In this document: positions 1 through 12,394 of the stretch, one piece after another
How the letters are laid out: each line of letters begins with the position of its first letter
Numbering within the stretch: the stretch's first letter is position 1
NCBI GenBank assembly: GCA_003990745.1
Contig: RBNI01000114.1
Coordinates: forward strand, 1 to 41,807
Length of the DNA stretch: 41,807 nucleotides
Direction of reading: 5' to 3'
Source of the DNA: Jimgerdemannia flammicorona
Taxonomy: Eukaryota; Mucoromycota; Endogonomycetes; Endogonales; Endogonaceae
Notes under the pieces: generated by a model
Databases searched by the model: none
Seen by the model: only the letters and a program-made list of their open reading frames with translations
What the model was told of the DNA's origin: nothing
Program-made: the position numbers and the translations under genes

Positions 1-480
1 AAAAAAAAAAAAAGATAGAGAGTTGTATATGAATGGAGCAGATATACTAAAGATAGACATATGACTAATCTATATATAAGCTATAGTCAGACCATATTTT
101 GCATATTTAGCATACTATTGGAAATTGTTATACTTTTTTTTTTTAACAATCTCTTAGATTCAAATTTATAGATTCTGAGATTTACATGTTTAGCTGATAG
201 AATAATCAGACTATAGTAGGTAATTAAATACATTAGTATAAATTATAGAAATACTTATATATAGTAATATTGTCAAATATATACCATTTTGATCTGATCT
301 ATTTAGACTATAGTAAATAGTCAGACTCATCAAGCTTATATTTTAATAGTACTATACTGTTACTACTAGTATCACTATTATAAATATAACTATAAAGGCT
401 ATCAGAGTATATTAGCTTAGATAGATGGGTGGTATTCTATACTACTCAAGTATCTATGAGTGCTTTTAGTAATAATTGAA
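1..480. other. AT-rich stretch, no gene recognised
   Basis: The window opens with 13 A residues and continues as TA-rich sequence with stops in all frames that I followed. I recognise no coding similarity or repeat structure. It may be a more decayed upstream part of the LINE that follows, or unrelated decayed transposon sequence. Confidence 0.5.
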
Positions 481-2454
481 AATATTAATCATCTAGATAT
501 ATTGAAACCTTATATAGTATCTTCTATTATATCTCTTGAGATAAAGGTGGATATATATCCTTTATCTAGATACTCTCATCCTGATACTGAATATCAATTA
601 TTTAGATTTCAGAATCTACTATATTAACAGACTGTTTGTGAGTATTAATATAGATTTTTATAATAATAGTAAATTAGTCTTTAGAATCATAAGATGAGAG
701 CTCATAACTTACTGCTCTATTATATATAGAAAGTTGAGCTCAGACATAATTAGATCTTATTAACTTTGGGCATAGTAATAGATATATATTTATATGGAGG
801 AGTTGAATATTCTGGGGGTTAATTAGAAGGTAGAGGCCTTTGCTAATAATATAGTGATCAGATTAGAATTGACTAGTATTGAGAAGGGCAGTTGAGTAGT
901 ATGAGGGGTGCTCAGGGGCTAAATTAAACTAGCATAAGTATGAGACTTTGGTGTTGAGAGAAGGGATAGTAGATGGGGACTTAATTGGAATAATTATCTT
1001 TACAGAAGAGGCTGTTTGATATCTGGGGATCTATTTTTCAGTATATAGCTCCTTACTATCTCATAGATAGTAGAAATAGTGGTTGATAGAGTGGGAGAGT
1101 ACTCTTTTGAGATAGAGTAGTCATTATATATCTCTGGTAGGAAGGGTGATAGTGTTGAATATATACTGGTTACTTAAGCTATGATATTTAGGATATCATT
1201 TGAACTTTTTAGTGTAGGTAATTAAGAGACTATTGAAGATGGTCAGGATCTAGATATAGGCAAGGAGATAGAGTCAGATTGGCTAGAAAGTATTGATCTT
1301 ACTAGTAGATTAGAGAGGACTGAGTCTGGTAGACTTTTCTAAGTATCTTCATTACTTGTAGGTATAGTGGCTAAAGTATGCTAGTGAGTTGAGGGGCAGT
1401 GAGTAGGTTCCTCTTATGCAGAGAGTATGGGAGACCTGGTTCTTCCTCTGGGGTGTGACTGGAGATCTACTATCTCTGATAGCTTTGAAGGAGAGTCAGA
1501 GGATACACTTTTGAGAATTCTGGTAGAGAGTGGTAGATAGAGCTCACTATATTGATCTCCAATGGTGGGGTGATGAGAGAGAGGAAGACTGAGGACCCCA
1601 GATATGGAGGTGGGACTGTCTGCTACTAGACAGAGTGCTAGTGGAGAACTTTTGCTTAGAGGATAGTATGGAGTATCTGCAGAAGTACAGGAGGGATCTG
1701 TAGCCTGAGGTATAGTAGAGAGTAGAGATTGGAGAAGAGTGGGATTGAAATAGTATTTAACTGTAAAACTAACAGGTGGTGAGATAGATATCTCCTAAGT
1801 TTTGAGTGGTATAGTAGAGGCTTCTTCAGTATAATATAATATTGAACTACCAGTCAGACCACTTGGTAGAAGGGGATATCTGGAAGTGTGAGGAGTGCCT
1901 GAATGTTGGGCAGGAGGGGGAAGTGATACAGATACCTGAAAATTGGCTAGGGGAGTGTGAGGTGATGAGAGACTTTTGGAGTACAGTTGAGATATAGTTG
2001 GAAATAGATCTATCTAGACTAGTGATGAGAGAGAGGTGGGATAACCTCAGGAGAAGATTGGTGGGAGAGTGGGGGATGAGTGACTGATATTAGAATGAGT
2101 GCTGGCTATTTGAGTCAGACTTACTAGATATTAGTTATATGTATTTAAGAAAAGTCAACAGTTGATACTAGGAGTGAGAGTTGCTAGATAAGAGTGGTTA
2201 ATATTGGACTTGTTGAATGAGTGGTAGAGAGAATAGAGTACTGGTTAGAAATATTGGCAGCATTTAGTAGAGATAATTTATAGGAAGAGTAGAGAGAGAA
2301 TTAGAGTAGCAGGGGAGATGGCAGCATTTCAGAGGTATAGTATAAAGAAGATAGAGCTTTCTTGTGAGGGATTTATTTATATTAGTATAATATAAATAGT
2401 ATAGTGATATGTTTGATAATAAAAGAGTCCAAGTGACTTTAAAAAAAAAAAAAA
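481..2454 (+). mobile_element. LINE copy 1 (Tad1-like), decayed 3' part with poly(A) tail
   Basis: This is a decayed non-LTR retrotransposon of the same family as the larger LINE at 6549-12478, in the opposite orientation. The two share the 3' terminus GTCCAAGTGACT followed directly by poly(A) (here 2441-2454). They also share the RT FADD region, the thumb region and a Cys-containing C-terminal region in the same order. The 5' border is uncertain: coding similarity is clear from about 690 and plausible from about 500, so the copy is probably 5'-truncated, as is usual for LINEs. I did not find target-site duplications. Confidence 0.8.
600..2110 (+). pseudogene. LINE ORF2 remnant (reverse transcriptase, C-terminal part)
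   Basis: In the frame of base 839 the sequence reads KVEAF then ANN at 839-850, aligned with KVGAFADD of the other LINE copy. Both catalytic aspartates of the YxDD-type box are therefore Asn, and a neighbouring Trp codon is TAG. Around 1146-1255 the frame reads VLNIYWLLKL, matching VLILNVYWLPKLW of the other copy (RT thumb). Near 1880-1980 it reads KCEECLNVGQEG and then WLGECEV, matching that copy's C-terminal Cys region. Many in-frame TAG, TGA and TAA codons make this a pseudogene. The damage is mostly G-to-A or C-to-T. Confidence 0.8.
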
Positions 2455-3234
2455 GTAATAGATATTTGTATGAAATATAGAGTGGGTAAGTTATAGAGTA
2501 GAGATAGTTAATATAAATAGACTTTTTTTTTGAAATGTATTAATTTAAGCCACTGGCTAAATATAGTATGATGTGGATTTTCACTATTGGAATTATATAA
2601 TATTATGATAATTTTCTCATATTACCTATCTATACTTTCTGAAACTAGTCAGATAAAATAAAAAGAAGCTCTACCTTACTGCTTATTCCAATGTACTTTT
2701 TGGAGTAAAATTTTTATAGTCTTTTAGAGATAGCTCTGTAATATAAAGCTCATTTCTAATATCTTACTACTTATTCTTATACTAGTAAGGCAAATTCTTC
2801 TCTTTAGATCTTTTTGGAGAGAGACTCTGTTTCTAGTTCTTATTTTTAACTTATCTCAGAGAGACTCTATCTCTGATACTCATTTTCAACTCATCTTAGA
2901 GAGACTCTATTTTCAGTACTTATTTCCAACTTATCTCAGAAAGGCTATATTTTTAGTACTCATTTCTAACTTGTCTCAGAGAGACTCTATTTATAGTATT
3001 TATTTCCAACTTATCTCACCTCTCTTATACTTTTTGGAGCTAAATAGATAAAATCTCCTTTTTTGTATTCTTTTTGGAGAGAGACTCTATATTTCCAACA
3101 CCTTGCAGCTCATTTCAATATACTTTTTAAAGCCAGTAAAATTTTTGGAGATTTTTAGAGAGTAGCTTTATATATAATATATATAGTTTTGAAAAAAATA
3201 CTACTTTTTCTAATAACTTCTCTCTCTTCTGTTT
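2455..3234. other. AT-rich spacer with tandem and dispersed repeats
   Basis: No gene is recognised. Apart from the 40-bp array inside it, a block near 2680-2755 (around TACTTTTTGGAGTAAAATTT) resembles a block near 3104-3180, so the array is flanked by an imperfect direct repeat about 425 bp apart. The string TTTTTGGAGAGAGACTCT occurs on both sides of the array. This could be a larger satellite or a decayed element. Confidence 0.5.
2821..3020. repeat. 40-bp tandem repeat, five units
   Basis: There are five consecutive units of exactly 40 bp (2821, 2861, 2901, 2941, 2981) with no insertions or deletions between them. The consensus begins GAGACTCTAT and ends CTTATCTCAGA. The units differ only by substitutions, mostly transitions. 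The length is not a multiple of three and every frame has stops, so coding is unlikely. Confidence 0.95.
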
Positions 3235-3611
3235 ATATAGTTATGAATATAGTTCAAACTTCAGCAAAGTGGCCAGAGCTACTCAACATTCATGTGAAAT
3301 AGCTGCTCAACATTCATGCAGAATAGCCACTCAACATTCATATAGAATAGCTGCTCAATATTCATGTATTCATGTGAAATAGCTGCTAAAACAATTATGC
3401 AGAATAATTATATATTTATGCATTCCTCTGTGCTGGTTTCAATTAGTTTCTCTATATCAAAAACAACTTAATTAGTGCCAATTTCAGATAGACACCATAT
3501 AGTTCTTTTATACAGCAACTGAGTATTCATCACATCTCAGCTCTTATTGCTTTTAGAAACTAAGCATATACTATGCCAGTAATTGTTAGCAATCTCACAG
3601 TTCAATTTATT
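3235..3611 (+). repeat. Ngaro split repeat A1, with internal 24-bp repeats
   Basis: About 377 bp, closely matching A2 at 13769-14151. The shared start is ATATAGTTATGAA and the shared end is GCAGTTCAATTT or a near variant. Inside it, 3277-3380 holds three 24-bp units plus one 32-bp unit, consensus AGCTGCTCAACATTCATG plus six more bases; the same internal repeat is present in A2. In Ngaro elements the A and B repeats are thought to take part in circular-intermediate formation and recombination. Confidence 0.85.
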
Positions 3612-3639
3612 ACTCTAACCAGTTCCTACTCTTATTTAT

Positions 3640-4880
3640 CCCCTATTCCTACTCTTACTAGTCTGTATACCTTATGTAAAGAGTACTTAGTCATACCCTA
3701 TTGAGACTATGACCTATTGATTGATGGTCAAAAAGCTATACTGGTTGCACAATTGAATACAAACCATCCTCTGCCAGAATCTGAACTTCTGCCAGAGTCT
3801 GATATTTATGCTGAAGATATCATCATTTAATGTCTATTGCCAGTCCTCATTGTCCATCTCACTAGTTATCCTTCTCCTCTAGCACTGACCTTGATAGGTT
3901 CTGAACTGGCTTTTTCACCACTATTATCAGTATTGCCAATGGGTCTTCTACAGATAGTCTCTTTTCCAGTAATGGTTTCTTCTTGTCTGTTGATGTCATT
4001 CTTTCCAATAGGATTGATAGTACTACTACTACATACTTTACCAATTGGTGAGTCATTCTCTTTCTTTGTTTCTGATACCATACTAAGACATAACTGAGTT
4101 CTCCCCAATTTGCTGATATTACTCAAAACAGGTGACTATCAAATCCTAGCCAAGTGAACTAGCAATGCTCTTATTTTACACTTAAGTAGGAAAAAAGAAT
4201 CCCATCCTCTCAACTATAACCTCAACCTCCTACTCTGGCTTGAAGCTATTTTTAATATTCATGAAGCCATGTTAGCACTAGACATTACTCTGTCAGTGGC
4301 TCATGCATTATATGTATCTTAACTCCTCACTCATACTATCTTTATTATCAAAGTCATTAATGATTGTTATGAGTAGACTGCTCTTCAGTACTTTGACTAC
4401 TAAGTTCATATATTAAAAGCAGTATTTTCAGAGCTTAATATCAGCAACCCAGATGTGGTTTGACACATATTTGAGATGGTCATCAATCAACCATTATCAG
4501 TACTATTAGCTTATCAATCTACTCAGCATATCCCTCTCTAGCATATAACTCCTCTGCCCACTGGTGGTTTGTCAACATCTTACACCATTGGGGACTCATT
4601 AGTCCCTTATTCAATAGAAAGTTCAAAACCATCTCCTGCTCATAATTTTCTGTACTTTTGATATAAGGTGTGAGGGCATAACACTAGCTCTTGTACCCAA
4701 ACTCTGCTTCTATATATAATCCACATTCATCCAAAAATCTGATGACCCTCTTTATTCTGATGGTGTCACTAGTTCAGTCTGCTGTCAATTCAACAGCACC
4801 TCTGGTTGCTCTAGCAATTGTGGTCAAACATATATTTATCTTTTCTACTATAGATCTCATACTGCCTTAGCATGCTATGC
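3640..4880 (+). pseudogene. Ngaro gag-like ORF remnant
   Basis: This is the region between A1 and the RT, in the position of ORF1 in Ngaro elements. A stop-interrupted + frame gives protein-like text such as SLYTLCKEYL near 3660 and AQLNTNHPLPESELLPES near 3750. A more Cys/His/Ser-rich piece near 4640-4700 could be a mutated zinc finger, but I cannot identify one with confidence. The 86-codon open stretch at 3837-4097 lies in this remnant. The assignment rests mainly on position. Confidence 0.45.
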
Positions 4881-4899
4881 TTGCTACAGCTAATCTGAC

Positions 4900-6534
4900 A
4901 ATTCCTCTGACATCTGGCCACCCTACTATTCCATATCAGCTCATAGATTGGAAATGGGCCCTTCACTCATATCTCAACTAATTGCTTATTCAATATCACT
5001 TAATTGGTTTCTATTATGGCTATCTTTATAGTAATCATTCACATTCTAAGCTTTATATTAATTTGATATCTGATAACCTTATATCAGTCTATCATCACCA
5101 AGATATCCTCTTTACTAATATTCACACTTAATTGATAGCTGGCTGCTATCTTGGTCTGTTTGCATCTCTTTCCTCCCTGTCTCTTGAATTTCACCCCTTT
5201 TACAATATACTCTTAGGTACCATTTTCAAGAAATATTCCACTAAATTTTAGACAATACAGCATCTCTCCTTTTCTAATATCACATCTATCAATAATGGGA
5301 TCAATCCTGATGAGTTCTCGATTCAGTACCAGTTGATTTAAGCTATTATCTTTTTACTGATTTCCTTGGATCTCTCTATACTTTTCTGAAAAGTCAACAT
5401 TACTGAGGCATTCTGCACTATCTCTGTCCACTGTTCTGATTGAGCCATGCAGGGCATCTGTTGACTTGGTCTTTTTTTTCTCGATATGTTCCTTCCATTT
5501 GGCCTTTGCTCAGTCCTCTTTATCTTCATCTCTCTTATGGATCTCTTTATATAGATCTGCATTTAGTTATATCACCTTCCTAATTTGAGATATTTCATCA
5601 ATAATTTCATCTATGTAGTATTGCCATCCAGTATATATTCTTTATATACTCAGTTTTACACCATTGTATTTCAATTTAGTATTTCACTCCAATTTTCTAA
5701 AGATATTTCACCCACTCTCATGATTGAATATGTGGGTTTTCTTCTTAATACTCCTAGGATGATAATTAGTCTCCCTGTAGAAAGCATACCTATATACTGA
5801 TATTACCAGCTGAGTGGCTCTTACTCTTCAGACAGACTCATCCTCATTATCTATACCCTCATTTCCATCATGATACCCAATCTCTCTTGGGCTATCTTAT
5901 GTATATTATCAGGTCCTCCCCAATGGAAAAGTATTCTGTGACTACATTATTCACTTTGCTGCTTCTTGGAAACTACTCTATGTGAAATGGCATTTTTCAT
6001 CTCTTTAACTTACTACTAATTTACAGTAGTGATAAGATATTTTATACTCATAGATAGGTTGTCACCTGCTTTTCCATTCCAACTAACTCAATTGTAGTCT
6101 ATTTACTAATACCTCAGGTACTCTTAGTACTGGCAGCCTATTGGGATATCACTGGTAGAGTATTTATTGAGCCCTCTCCTTTATAGCTTAGAGTGGTTAT
6201 GTATGATATATTCTGAAAGAAAATATTTGCTATTTGGGTCTCATTGGTGCTTTGGGGCTCTTCATTTTATTTGCATCATATCATTCTCTGATGTGACAGC
6301 CAACTCTGTATTAATTCTTTGGCCAGTGGTCAGGCTCATCATTATCCTCTTGTTAACAATCTCCTTCATCAGATCATTCTCTTATATCTTAACCTGGGTT
6401 TCAATATTCAGACTTAATATATTCCTTCTGCATCTAACTCTACTGATCTATTATCTCATCTCATCCTCTCATCTTATCTCCAGGATCCTCTATCTATATT
6501 GGTCACATCTTTCTTTGGCTTCACCATTGATTCA
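4900..6534 (+). pseudogene. Ngaro reverse transcriptase and RNase H remnant
   Basis: Translation gives the DIRS/Ngaro RT signature in order: SINNGINPDEFS near 5290, KVNITEAF and ISVH near 5390-5430, LPFGL near 5495, and EYVGFLLNTPRMIISLP near 5725-5785 (family form: FLGI.LDT..M...LP). The catalytic YLDD box reads FINN at 5594-5605, so both Asp are Asn. Downstream, in another frame, an RNase H-like stretch begins DSQLCINSLASG at 6295 and continues to YIPSASNSTDLLS near 6420-6460. Stops and frame changes are frequent. The remnant ends at the LINE insertion. Confidence 0.85.
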
Positions 6535-6548
6535 ACACCTATCTTTAT
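6535..6548. repeat. LINE target-site duplication, left copy
   Basis: ACACCTATCTTTAT, directly before the poly(T) that marks the LINE 3' end. It matches 12479-12492 with one transition. Confidence 0.85.
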
Positions 6549-6566
6549 TTTTTATTTTTTATTTTT

Positions 6567-6617
<51 letters not shown>
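6549..6617 (-). other. LINE poly(A) tail with TAAAAAA-type units (seen as T-rich)
   Basis: On the + strand this is a T run interrupted by single A residues at about 7-base steps at its left end and then an uninterrupted run to 6617. Read on the sense strand it is poly(A) ending in short A-rich heptamers next to the duplication. Confidence 0.9.
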
Positions 6618-6620
<3 letters not shown>

Positions 6621-6679
6621 GTCACTTGGACTTTATCTTTATTATCAGTCTATGAATAAGTATACATTATCACCACCCA

Positions 6680-9600
6680 CTACCCAATCCCCATAGGGGA
6701 GCCCCTCCCCACTTTCTTACAAATAAAAATTACCCTCTCACCAACTACTCCAACTCTCCCCCCACTCTGTCTACAAATTTTCTCTACCAAGTGGTGCCTC
6801 CAACCACCCTGCAGCCCCCAACCAAGCCACCAGCCTGTTAAGGTGTCTTCTATAAGACTATGCCACTGCAACAACCAGTCCCCCAAGCCCTGTCTCCTCC
6901 TATCCTCAAAAACAAATAGTCAGTGACTGGCCAGCCCCACCCAAATAGCCAAAGCCCAGCCTAAGATAAGCCACTCCTTTCCTATCCCCCCTACCAATCG
7001 ATTCCACAAGTCCTCCCACCTCCCCCATACTTCAACTCCCCTATACCTTACCCCCAAGTGATCTCCAATTGCTCACCAAAAGTCCCCCAACACCTCACAC
7101 TCTCCTAGCCAATGTTCTGGTATCTATATATAACCCCCTTCCTGCCCTACATTATGGTACTCCTCACAGTTGAAGCAACCCTCTATGATAAGGTGCCCTG
7201 AGTAGAAGTTGAGCATTACATTCCTCCACAGTATATGCCACCAGACCATCCAGTACTTTGGCAGCATCCACTTTCTCACTGTGGCACTCCAGGTCCAAAC
7301 ACCATGCCAGTTCTACTCTTTGCCAATTCTAACTCTTTACTAACCGCTAGACCACAGATTCTGGCCTGGTCCCCTTTGGCATTCCATTCCATCACCAATA
7401 TTGAACTCAATTAAAGGAGTGCCACCCAGTAGTATACAATCCCATCTCCACATTGCCAGGTCTCAAGCCACCTCTCCTTTATTCCCCTGCCAACAAATTC
7501 CAATGTAGTGCACCCCCTCTACTATCCCCCACCAAAATCCTTTATATCACAATTGTTCGGTACTCCTAAGTCCAACCAATGAGAGGAGATCACCAGTCAA
7601 GCCTCTTGGCAATGACTGCCTCTCCCAGATCTTCTGCAGCAGGAGAACCCAATCACTTCCTCTCAACTCCACTGCCCTCTTTAGCCACCATGCTCCTAAG
7701 CAGTATAACTATTTTGGAAAGTCAACCAGCCCAAGACCATCTCTTGCCACCAGTAAGGACAAGGTCTCCCAACCAATCTGACTCCACCTGCTAGCCCAAA
7801 TCCATTCCTTTACCAACTTCATCAATCTCTTCACCACCCAGGCTGGGAAGTCCAGATAATATACCAGATACCACAACTTTGGCAGCCAGTAGACATTCAA
7901 AATCAAGACCTGCCCTGCCAGAGAATAGTGTCTTCCCCCCCAATCCTGCAGGGCCTCCACCCAGATTCCAATCCTCTGCTCCCACCAAAGTCTGGGCAGA
8001 ACTGACCCATAGACTGACAAATAGATGCCCAAGTATTATACTGCCTCACTGGAGGGGACAATTGTTCCTATAACCTCCCCTCCCACCAGACCGTTGCCTA
8101 GTACCATTGTTTCACACTTGTGCCAATTCAGCTTAGCCCCAGAGTTCTCCTCATACTACTCTACTGTCTTCTTGAGCTCTTCAACATTAGCAATCAATCT
8201 CAAACCAACCACCATGTCATCTGCAAAGGCCCCAACTTTCCACCCAATGTCAAAGATAGAGAGCCCTACTATCCTCTGCCTAATTCTGTTCATAAGGAGT
8301 TCTAGAGAAAGAGCATACAAAATGGGAGACAGTGGGTCCCCCTGGGGCACCCCCCTACCCAAGAGGAATGCTACCCCTCTATGTCCATTACACATGAGTG
8401 CAGCCCTACTCCCTTCCAGTAGGCTAACTGTAGCTGACTGGAATTGGTATAGAACCCCTATTCTATCCAATACTTTCACTAGCCAGACTCATCACACTTG
8501 GTTATAAGCCTTCTCCTGGTCCAAGAAGACTAGTCACCCATCCAGTCCACAGGCCCTTGCCCCTTCAATAACTCCATATACTCAGGCTGTACCATCTCTA
8601 ATGAGCCGACCACCCACAAATCCCCTCTGCTCAATATCCATGACTTGCTGGGCCACCTTCTGTAGTCTTGCCACCACTACCTTAGTCACTAACTTTCTGT
8701 CCATATCTAGCAACATTATCAGTTGCCAGTTCTTCCAATCCTCTCGCCTTCCTTTATTCTTATAAAGCAGCATCACCAGCCCAAGATCCTGCTCCCCCAT
8801 CCACCTTCCTGTCTGTAGGATAAAGTCGCACAATGCTGTCATCTCTCCCATCACACCTGGGACTCCAACCATTCACTTCCAGAAGTCCCAGAGCAGACCA
8901 TCCTCCCCAGGTGCCATATCTGACATTGTCGTGGTAAGAACCTGATGGATCTCATCCTCCTGTACAGGCATCACCAGGTCCCCTAGCCCCTCTACTTATG
9001 GTGGGTGCCAATCCTCTAATGTTCGGTCAATGGCAGCAGCATCTGCCCTACCCTCCTCCTCACTCCATAATCCACTCCATCACTCCTTCAGTGATCCAAG
9101 AATGTTCTGTACACCATGTACTAGTACACCATCTGAGTCAAGTACCCTTTCTCACCATTGCTGTACCCTTCTTGCCCTAAGGGCCCTTGTAAGAAACTTG
9201 GAAGGCCACTTCCCTTCCTTCAGATCCTGCCAATGAAGCCATGCTGCCAAGCTTTGTACCCTTGCCTCTTCCTCTTCCTGTAGCACCTGTTGTAGTTCCC
9301 CAACCTCTATCTTTGCCCTCATTAATCTCCAATCTTCTTCTCTCTCCAATATTGTCAGCCTTGCCCACTCCTCTAGGAGCCTAGCCAATCTAGTAGAAGC
9401 CCAATGCACTCTTCGCCTTCTCTGCTTCCCAGCCTCCTTGCCAGCCTCACTCCAGTAAATCTTGGCCATCTCCTTCATCCTCATTTACCAAACCCCAACT
9501 GAGGCACCTTTCTACCACCAGGTCTCTACCCTCAGCTGAATGTCTTTAGCTCATTTATCTCATTGGGTCTTATCATCTAACAAAGAGGAATTAAGGCACC

Positions 9601-10348
9601 AATGTCCAGGCCCATCCCCACTTTCCCCAAAGCACCCCTGTCCCAAAAGCCCCCAGTGATTCGACCATGGACACCATTCCACCTCCAGCGACTTTCAAAC
9701 ATCTAGGCCCCAGCAGCTGGCTGTCAGAATCCAGTCAATTCTTGTCCCCAGGCCCCCTACCCAATGTGTATAAACCCTTCTATCCCCCCAGCACTCCCTA
9801 CCAGCATCTACTAGTGCACTTAGTCTTTCTACTTCCTCCCACGCCACCAGTCCTCCACTCCTGCTCTCAGCACCTCATCCTCCATCTGTTCTATCCATCA
9901 GTATGTCCTGAACTATATTGAAATCTCTCCCAAGCATATCCACCCCAGCCTCTGCAAGGAGCCCACTCTCCTGTAGACCTTTCACCCAATCTACATGCTC
10001 ACCCCATATAGCAGGACAGTAACAGGAGCCAACTGTAACTGGCTCCCAGCCTGCACGAATCCACTCACCCCAGACCAGTCTCTCCCCCCAGCTCCTCACA
10101 TTCTGTATCTCCCCTCTGCCTTTCTAAACAAAAATTCTGACCTTGCCCTTTCAAATCACCACACCTCCCCATTCCTTTGTCCATTCCATCTTATCAGAAT
10201 CATCCTCACACCTGACATTCTGCAAGAGGAAAAGATCAGCCTCCAATCCCTTTATCCAAGTAAAAATGTTCCTACATCTAGTAGTGCCCTATAACCCATT
10301 CACATTTAAAGAAAAAATATTGGTTGTACTGTTTATAATGAAATACAT
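6680..10348 (-). pseudogene. LINE ORF2: endonuclease and reverse transcriptase, many nonsense mutations
   Basis: One frame of 1223 codons from ATG at 10348 to TAG at 6680, with at least a dozen internal stops and no frameshift seen. Endonuclease: FSLNVNGL near 10300, then DLFLLQNVR (the usual catalytic Glu of LQE is Asn), then GRDFNIVQD near 9925. RT: LLYKNKGRREDWKNWQLI near 8770, EQRGFVGGRLIRD near 8610, LDQEKAYNQV near 8520, RGVPQGDPLSPILYA near 8340, AFADDMVV near 8220 (both Asp kept), and the thumb LILNVYWLPKLWY near 7890. A Cys region near 7170 (GCFNCEEYHNVGQEG) is shared with the other copy. I see no clear RNase H domain. Confidence 0.88.
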
Positions 10349-10366
10349 TGTGTTATCAATCGATCT

Positions 10367-12394
10367 CTACTGCTCCATACTCATCTCCTCCTGCACTATG
10401 TCCAGATTATGTTCCACAGCCACCTCCTCCTCTTCAGCCCTCTGAGCCTCCAATCCAGCCAGCAGTTCATTCATCTCCCCATCTGCCTTCTCCTCGAACT
10501 CCTCTCGGTATTCTAGGTAGGCCTCCTGCCAGAGCTATAATCCATGATACTTATTCCAGCAGTATTCAGCCCTCTCCCCAGCAATGACTGCCATCTCTGC
10601 CTCCCTCTCCTTATCCACCTCATACCCTTCCTCCTCCAGGTATACTGCAAGAATTTTCGCCTTCAATACCTTCATCACTCCATCCCCCTACAGTATCCTC
10701 GCCCAATGCTCATCACCTATCACTTGTAAGTCCACCTCCCCCAACTCTTCCACCACCAGGTTATTCATTATCCAGCACATCCAAAGTAAGTTCCCCACCT
10801 CCTTCCCACCCAGAGTCACCAGCCTCCCTCCATCCAACATTGTGGTATCAGCACCAGTACTTGCAGACTCATCTCATACTTCTGGGACATCCACCAGTTC
10901 CTCCTCTCCAGCTACCACCACCTGTCTCCCATATGCTATCTCTAGAACTCTGAATTGCACTCTCTGGGCCCCCCACATTGACACATCCTCTACCACTCTG
11001 TTTTGGGAAGCCGGGCCTCGCCTGATAAGAGGGGTAGGGATAGAGGAGCTCTCCCAGTCCTCCTCCCAAACCTCCAGTGTACCATCAGCATATAGGTCAT
11101 TACTAGGCTTCTCCTTATCCTCCCCTACCTCCTTCCCAGCCTTCCCCTCCCCCTTGCCAGCCCAGACACTCACTTTGGCTCCCCCTGTGCCCTTCACCTT
11201 GCTTGCATCCTCCAGTGGTCTGTTATCTAGCTTTGCCAGCAGCTCCTTCTGTCTCTTACACTCCTGAGCCCTTTCCCACTGCTCCTTGTTCACTTGAGTC
11301 CACTTTCCATCCACCACCTCCAAGTATATCACCTCCACAAAAGTCTCCCAAGCCTTCGCTTGCTGCTCTATAGCATTACTCAACTCTTCTAGCACTTCTA
11401 ATAAATCCTCCTCCTCCTCCTCCTCACTTCCCTTCACCCTTGTCACCTTGTACAAGATTGCTCCCCAGATCATTACCAAAGGCCAGTCCCTCATCTTCCT
11501 GGTAGCTTCCTTCCCTGCCAGCTGAATCCTTACATCTTCATCACCAGTCCTGAGTGAGGTCCCTTCCCAGACTCTGAATCTGATATCCACCACCTCTCTA
11601 TATTCTGCCATGACTTCCTCAACTCTCCTTCTTATCTCCACTGCCATCACCATAGGCACTCCTTTTACCAGCAGTTGGACCACCCTGGGATCCCACTTAA
11701 GGCAATGTATCATTGGAACACACATCTTCCCAACCACCAATCCAACCTTTAGCACCTCCTCCAGTAGCTCAGCCTCCTCAAAACCCACCTCTACTTCCTC
11801 CAGTCCCTTCAAAAACTTCACTGATGCAGCTCCAGCCACCTGCTTAGCGATAAGCCCCAGTACCATTTTCACCATCACTGCTAAGCCCCTGAAGCACAGT
11901 GTAACCATGAATACCGAGATCGATTTTTTGAGTAATGGGGCCACCACCAGGCCCATCATGCCATCTGCCAAATCTCCTTGTCTTCTAAGCCTCAGCTGCT
12001 CAGCCTCACCATCAGTCATCATATCTGGATTTTTTTCCAGATTGGTAGTCTTGTCACCATCAGCAGTCATACTCTCTCCAGCCACTACTTCCCTAGCTCC
12101 ACTGCCCCCCCTTCTAAGGGCTGCTCCCCCATACACTGCCACCTTCTCAGTCTCCTTGCCCCTCCTCAGCTAGCCCTCCAGCCCTGATGCCTGCTGTCTC
12201 CCCTTCACCATCTCCACAAAGCTTGCTCTCCCAGATCCTTGACCTCCACCACTACCTCCACCCCTTCCACATCCACCTGCCAGCAGCCCCCTCATGCTCT
12301 CCCCCAGGCCTGGGCTCCTCCCCACCTGCTGCTAGTCGAAAGCACTTGGGCCACCCTGCCCAGTACGTATCTCAGATTGCCTATCAGTCACCAT
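10367..12394 (-). pseudogene. LINE ORF1 (gag-like / nucleic-acid-binding) with in-frame stops
   Basis: The first in-frame ATG is at 12394 (reads MVTDRQSE). The frame is interrupted by TAG at 12332-12334 and 12170-12172, then open for 422 codons from 12142 to TGA at 10874-10876. It stays coding-like beyond that TGA, with further stops, to TAG at 10367-10369. The N-terminal part is Gly-rich with SFVEMVKG, a motif style seen in LINE ORF1 proteins; the middle has acidic, coiled-coil-like segments. I see no intact CCHC knuckle. It shares a frame with ORF2, whose first ATG is only 19 bases beyond the last stop. Confidence 0.7.

Noticed and set aside
3277..3380. Possible CRISPR-like array of 24-bp repeats
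   Set aside because: Units are directly adjacent without spacers, diverge by transitions, and lie in an Ngaro repeat in a eukaryotic setting.
6167..6655. 162-codon + strand ORF ending in a long Phe run
   Set aside because: It is a shadow of the Ngaro RNase H remnant (read in another frame) and runs into the LINE poly(T) tail.
10584..11267. 227-codon Ser/Pro-rich ORF on the + strand
   Set aside because: It lies antisense to LINE ORF1 and its Ser/Pro content simply reflects the G-rich sense strand.
10874..12142. Reading LINE ORF1 as starting at 12142
   Set aside because: The codon there is GTG, unlikely as a eukaryotic start. The in-frame ATG at 12394, with two mutational TAGs between, explains the frame better.
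11610..12173. 187-codon + strand ORF
   Set aside because: Antisense of the open part of LINE ORF1; no motif of its own.
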